A stretch of 64,000 nucleotides of DNA from assembly GCA_030737875.1 (NCBI GenBank), contig CM060915.1:361643863-361707862 (forward strand). Reading direction: 5' to 3'. A model generated the notes under the pieces. The model had not been told where the DNA came from. It did no database searches and worked only from the letters and a program-made list of their open reading frames with translations. Each line of letters starts with the position of its first letter. The stretch's first letter is position 1. The position numbers were made by a program, and so were the translations under genes. This stretch comes from Allium sativum. Its lineage: Eukaryota; Streptophyta; Magnoliopsida; Asparagales; Amaryllidaceae. Shown here in pieces: positions 59,501 through 64,000 of this stretch.

Positions 59501-62500
59501 TATTGGTTCCGGCCTTCGGCGTTAATACCTAGGGAATCATTCTCTTACTACTTTACAGTTGGAGTCTGATTTAAAAATCATACGATAGATACCATAGTTT
59601 TATAAAATATATTAAAAATATATAATAGTCATGTGTTGACAGTGCTCATGTGTTGAGAATATTCATGTATTGAAAGAAATATATATTCATGTGTTGAATA
59701 GAATAAATATTCATTTGTTGAATAGAATAACGAATTTATTGAAATATATAAAGCCGCGTTGATTAGAGTTGCGCCATTTTGACGTGAACGACATTTATAT
59801 CGATTATATTCGTTTTTATAATGAATATAGAAAAGGAAGTGATTTCAAAATATAACGTTTTGAAAATATTATCATTTATATAGTAATGATATGAAATATT
59901 CAATTTTGATTTGAAATTGAATATGAAGTTGAAATCGTTTCGAAAACGAATTTGAAACGATTTATAAATTCGTTTTAAAAGTAAATCGACGAAATATATA
60001 ATATATATATATTATATATATAATGACAGTTCGTGAATTTCGACCATTGACTTCGAATTGACGTTGCGGGAGATCCGACCGTCGGAAATCGGAACCGTTG
60101 GGTTCGTATCGAAAAGAGCTTTCCAATGAATATTAGAAATTTGAAATCTAACGGTTGGATTTGGAATTATGTCCAAATCAAATTTGGAAAAGGTCGTTGT
60201 AAATGCAGTTCGATGGCCGTTGATGGAAATCGACTGTACGGGCCTTGATAAAATTATTAAAAATATCTATAATTTGTGTAAAATCATAAGAAATGGTTTG
60301 TGAAGAACTGGGATGAAAAATTCCACATTCGAAAAGATAAAAATAGATTTTTATCGAAATGAACTAGTTTTGAACTAGGATTAAAATCAATTTATTTTTG
60401 AAATAAATAAATTGAATTTGAAAGTGGTTTTAAAAATAACCAGGTATTTCCAATACGCAAATTGGAATGGATTTGAATCGAAATTATCTTCGGAATATTT
60501 CGATGTTGGATTTCGTGATTATACAGATATGGTTGTGGAAATTTGAAAGATATATACATATCGTTATTTCTAATACGATATCTGTTGGTTTCAGAATTTG
60601 ATATTGAATATAAGCCGGTATATTTTCTATTCAGAGCCTTGTATTTAATATCAAACGTGATTTGGGTTTGTTGTGAATAGTGTCTTCATTAATCCTGATT
60701 CTTAAGCCCAGCTAAGAAAAAGATTAAATCTTTCTATTTAGATTTAATGAAGTGTACCAATTAAACAATATTTAATTGGAATTGAATTTGAAAGTGATTT
60801 TGGGTTTATCGTGAATCGTGTTTTAGATGACATTGGTTATTTAACCCAGTTAAAGTCAGGATGTTGATTTTTGGGAAGATTAAAACTAAGTGGAGTTTTA
60901 ATGAATCTTTAATTAGATTGAAAGTGAATTGATTATTTAAATTATCAAATATGAAGGGTGATCGAGATTGGAGTACCACCAGTCTTGCTCCAAAGCGATA
61001 GTTAAATCTTTAATTAGATTTGAACGTAAAATGGTAATTAATTTTACTGATAGCACCGTGGTGTTAGATATGGAGTATTACCAGTTTTGCTCCATGGGAT
61101 GGATAGGTTGGGATTGGGAAATAAAATAAATAATTACTTCGGTGTGGTTCGCTAATCCCGACTAGTTTGGAAAACCGTAATATGGTTTGAAATGATATCC
61201 AAAGGAAGATTAAAGAATAAATTTAGAAGAATTTATCTTTGATAAAATTAATAGGAACCTTTCCCAAGGGATGTGAAAATTTGAATAAAAGAATACTCTA
61301 AATTGGAATGAGGCGTATGTTTGTTTCTGTAAAACGTGTTTATTATATACACTGGTTATTCGGAAAGGCTGGGTTTATACCCATTCTGAATAACCGATTC
61401 GACGATATATCGAAGATGAAGACGGTGGTTGAAGACCGGAAGTCTTCACATCGTTTGGGTGATTACTGATGATCTTGATTGGGCTGTACACCCAAGATGA
61501 GGGAATCAGTTCGTGATCGTCCAGACGTACTTGGAGATCGATGGATATGCGAGGAAAGTGCCTCCGGTTTCGTTCAGACCCAGAACGAACTTGTAAATGG
61601 ATTGTGTGTCTGACATCGGATTTTATTCTGTGTTGATTGATCTCTATTAAATATACATCTGTTTGGCGGCGGATAATTTATTCTCTTGCTTAACGCCCTT
61701 CTCTGAGACGTACGAGCTCAGAGGTTATATATCGATGGACATCAGTCGCATGGAGTGAATTTCTTGTGTGGCACGCGTAAGTGGCAATTGATCAAGGCTT
61801 CTGTTGAAAAGCAAAGTCTTGTGGTTGAAGATCAAAGCACAGCCTGTGTGGCGCAGCTTTGTGTATAGTGTGAATTCGCAAGCCTCACACCTCGGTATGA
61901 GTCAAAAACGGGATAGTGACTACAGGGAGAGCACGGCGTTTCTTTCTAGCTATGGGTGGTGTCAGTGCTTAAACTGGCTGACATTTATATACTTTTCACC
62001 TGTGTGGTTGTTGGATACGAGGAGCCTCGGATATAGGTCTGTTAGGACCGGGAAACGTGTGCTCAGGAATTGCCAATCCTCAAAAGTAAGAGAGGACCGG
62101 CCCTGAAGATCCAAGAATTGTTGTGTGCAGTCCTAGGACATTTGCTAGAGTGTCTTGAATCGGAGAGGAGCTTTCCCCTTGCCTCGACTCATGACGGAAA
62201 TTCAATTTCCAATAAGAGATATTGCGGTTTTATTTGTAGAACCTAGTATGGCGACATAGTGGTATGGGTCATTCATGCCGCCTATGATTGATATTTATGA
62301 TGTGAAATTGTTTTGACATTATACACTTATAGTAATATCAAAATAATGTGTTTTAAACGTATCAACCATGCTTTGGCTATTATAAGGTAAAAACCCTATC
62401 CTCCGGCTTGCGTTGCATTGTGTGATGGGACCTGGGTCTTATAATAGCTTCATTTTTTCTTTATTTAGCATTGCGCTGTTTGTTTTATGCACTGGTATTC

Positions 62501-62967
62501 TTGGGAGGAAACCCGTTCCGTGTTATACGGCGTGGTCCCTTGATTTACCTAACTTTAAAATAAAGATTAATAACTGTTTTAGTTCTCACACCAGTCCCAT
62601 GACTGACCTGGAGTTTATTGTTTTAACCTAAACTTTGGGTGCCCCAATTTTCCACACGGGCAGCTAGTAGTTTTGGTTTTGCATATTTATATTCACAGGA
62701 TCCTGATTTACAACTGGAACGATGCTCGAAAAGCTCTGTATCCGTGTATCACTTTCAGTTGTGTTTTGTATTATTTTCCGCTGCTGTGTAATTTATTGTA
62801 ATCTCTGATATTTTTCTGTTGTATAATATTTATTTATACTCTGCATATTCTTGTATCTGATGGAATTGTTGTAATAAACAATGAAATGTTCTTCTGTCTG
62901 TGTTCTACTTTGTCTTATTCTCATCTCAATCCGGGCTTTCCTTTACGGGGAAGTTTAGGTCGTTATA
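56558..62967 (+). mobile_element. Element B2/B3, middle LTR (6.41 kb)
   Basis: Starts TGTAATAACCCGG and ends GGTCGTTATA (a mutated TTACA terminus). Highly similar to the first LTR, with the same landmarks: C-rich leader (57474-57900), donor (57910), conserved block (58822-58938) and LTR-end block (62591). A deletion near 60024 removes the start of the second AGTTCG module. It serves both as 3' LTR of the left unit and 5' LTR of the right unit. Confidence 0.92.
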
Positions 62968-63974
62968 GAGTGGTATCAGAGCTTTGGTTTACAGAGCTCG
63001 AAAACAAGACACATTAGAACCATACGAAAGAATTCATCAGAAACTGGATTAGCAGAATCCAATTAGAATTACTCGTTAGAGATAGGATCAGTAGTATCCT
63101 AGAACGAGTGTGAAGGATATATTTTTCAAGTGAAAACATATTTTGTTTTGAAATTTGAATCGTTTTATACGTATTTGATTATTAATTTATATTGAATTTG
63201 GACAATCCAATATATAAAGATTTCGCGTATACGCGTCATGAACGTATATTCAATTTTAATATACTGGATAGATATAGAATCATATTCTAGACACCCGGGG
63301 ATGATTTTGATGATGGTGCATCATCATCAGTATTCAAATTCGAGTTTCGAAGGTGTGATATCTATATATTTCCATTAGACTGGTGTGAGAACCAAAACTT
63401 ACATAGGGTTCATTTGTTGTGATTTGACATCAAAAACATGATTTTCTGTATATATATATATCAAAATTATGAATTTGAAACGATAATTCACTAATTGATT
63501 GATGGTTGTGTTATTTGTTCATTTGTTTGATAATATTGAATTGTTTGAAATTGGTCGCATTTGCTTGCATATACATGTACTTACGTTGAACAGGTCATAG
63601 CAAGGAGGCTAGAGCAGAAGAATAAAATTGTTTGCCCGACAAATAGGTACATGTTTACCATAATTTACTGTTTTGTTTGGGTGATGATGATTTTATAAGC
63701 CGATTGGCTAGCCGCTTGGCTTTTTCTTTTGGATTGAAGAAGGCCATGGGAGGCTATACGAAATATCCGAAGTCCCCGGTGCAGGGGAGGTTATGGCGAA
63801 ATTTTTCGGAAATTTAGGGTGTTAGCCAAATTTTTGAAAAATTTGAAAAGTTCTTAGAAACTGAAAAGTTGAAGAACTTGAGTCGTAAAGAAAATAGTGA
63901 AAGTTGAGTTGATTAGTTAAACAACTTTCGGCTTCGTTCCTTTTCGGGGACGAAAAGTTTTAAGCGGGAGAGAA
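62968..63974 (+). mobile_element. Element B3, second internal region (1.01 kb)
   Basis: Nearly identical to 55547-56557: primer site 62971-62982, hairpin 63307-63330, LTR-complementary segment 63378-63392 and purine tract 63962-63974. No coding sequence. The presence of two complete internal regions separated by one LTR indicates a tandem structure. Confidence 0.9.
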
Positions 63975-64000
63975 TGTAATAACCCGGAAAATGCGAGCCA
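63975..64000 (+). mobile_element. Element B3, start of third LTR
   Basis: TGTAATAACCCGGAAAATGC directly after the purine tract, identical to the start of the middle LTR; continues beyond the window. Confidence 0.9.

Overview
The window looks like intergenic DNA of a plant nuclear genome, most likely a flowering plant. It is AT-rich and built almost entirely of nested Ty3/gypsy-type LTR retrotransposons. These have initiator-Met tRNA primer sites (TGGTATCAGAGC), purine tracts preceded by GGGGACGAAA, and TG...CA ends beginning TGTAA. No intact host gene, rRNA or tRNA gene was recognised. The only recognisable protein-coding homology is a broken gypsy pol in one element. Percent identities quoted here are by-eye impressions.

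Layout: (1) 1-730 and 12614-18694 are the 3' part and 3' LTR of a plus-strand giant-LTR element (B1) whose 5' part lies outside the window. (2) 731-12613 is a complete minus-strand element (A; LTRs 5.43 and 5.42 kb, internal region only 1.03 kb) inserted into B1 with a perfect GTTGA target duplication. (3) 18695-19890 is unassigned. (4) 19891-31222 is a complete plus-strand element (C; 3.58 kb LTRs, internal 4.17 kb) with an AGAGG duplication and a decayed protease/RT/integrase. (5) 31228-34984 is mostly unassigned, with a decayed minus-strand gypsy-like 3' end, a microsatellite and small repeats. (6) 34985-35553 and 48735-48997 flank the next element; the left flank is an old A-like LTR remnant (E). 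(7) 35554-48734 is a complete plus-strand element (D; LTRs 5.84 and 5.87 kb, internal 1.47 kb). (8) 48998-49149 is the first 152 bp of a B-family LTR. (9) 49150-64000 is an LTR-internal-LTR-internal-LTR tandem of the B family (B2/B3; 6.4 kb LTRs, 1.0 kb internal regions) running off the right edge.

A, B and D carry no gag or pol. They look like large-LTR non-autonomous derivatives, relatives that share an order of non-coding modules: TATA box and leader, a GTGAG/CTCAC hairpin, hairpin arrays, a conserved CCAGTCCCATGACTGACC-type block near the LTR 3' end, PBS, an internal hairpin, and purine tract. All would depend on proteins supplied in trans.

The most interesting signal is in the short internal regions of A, B1, B2/B3 and D. 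Each has a hairpin with a 9-bp stem and a 6-9 nt loop. The loops differ in sequence, yet every one is self-complementary (CTGCAG, CTACGTAG, GTGCAT allowing G-U, TCCGGA). This is the design of a retroviral kissing-loop dimerisation signal and suggests a conserved RNA dimerisation or packaging element in these parasites. Further RNA-structure signals are the D LTR array of hairpins whose arms vary but stay complementary, and a 15-nt exact complementarity between the LTR 3' region and the internal leader of B2/B3.
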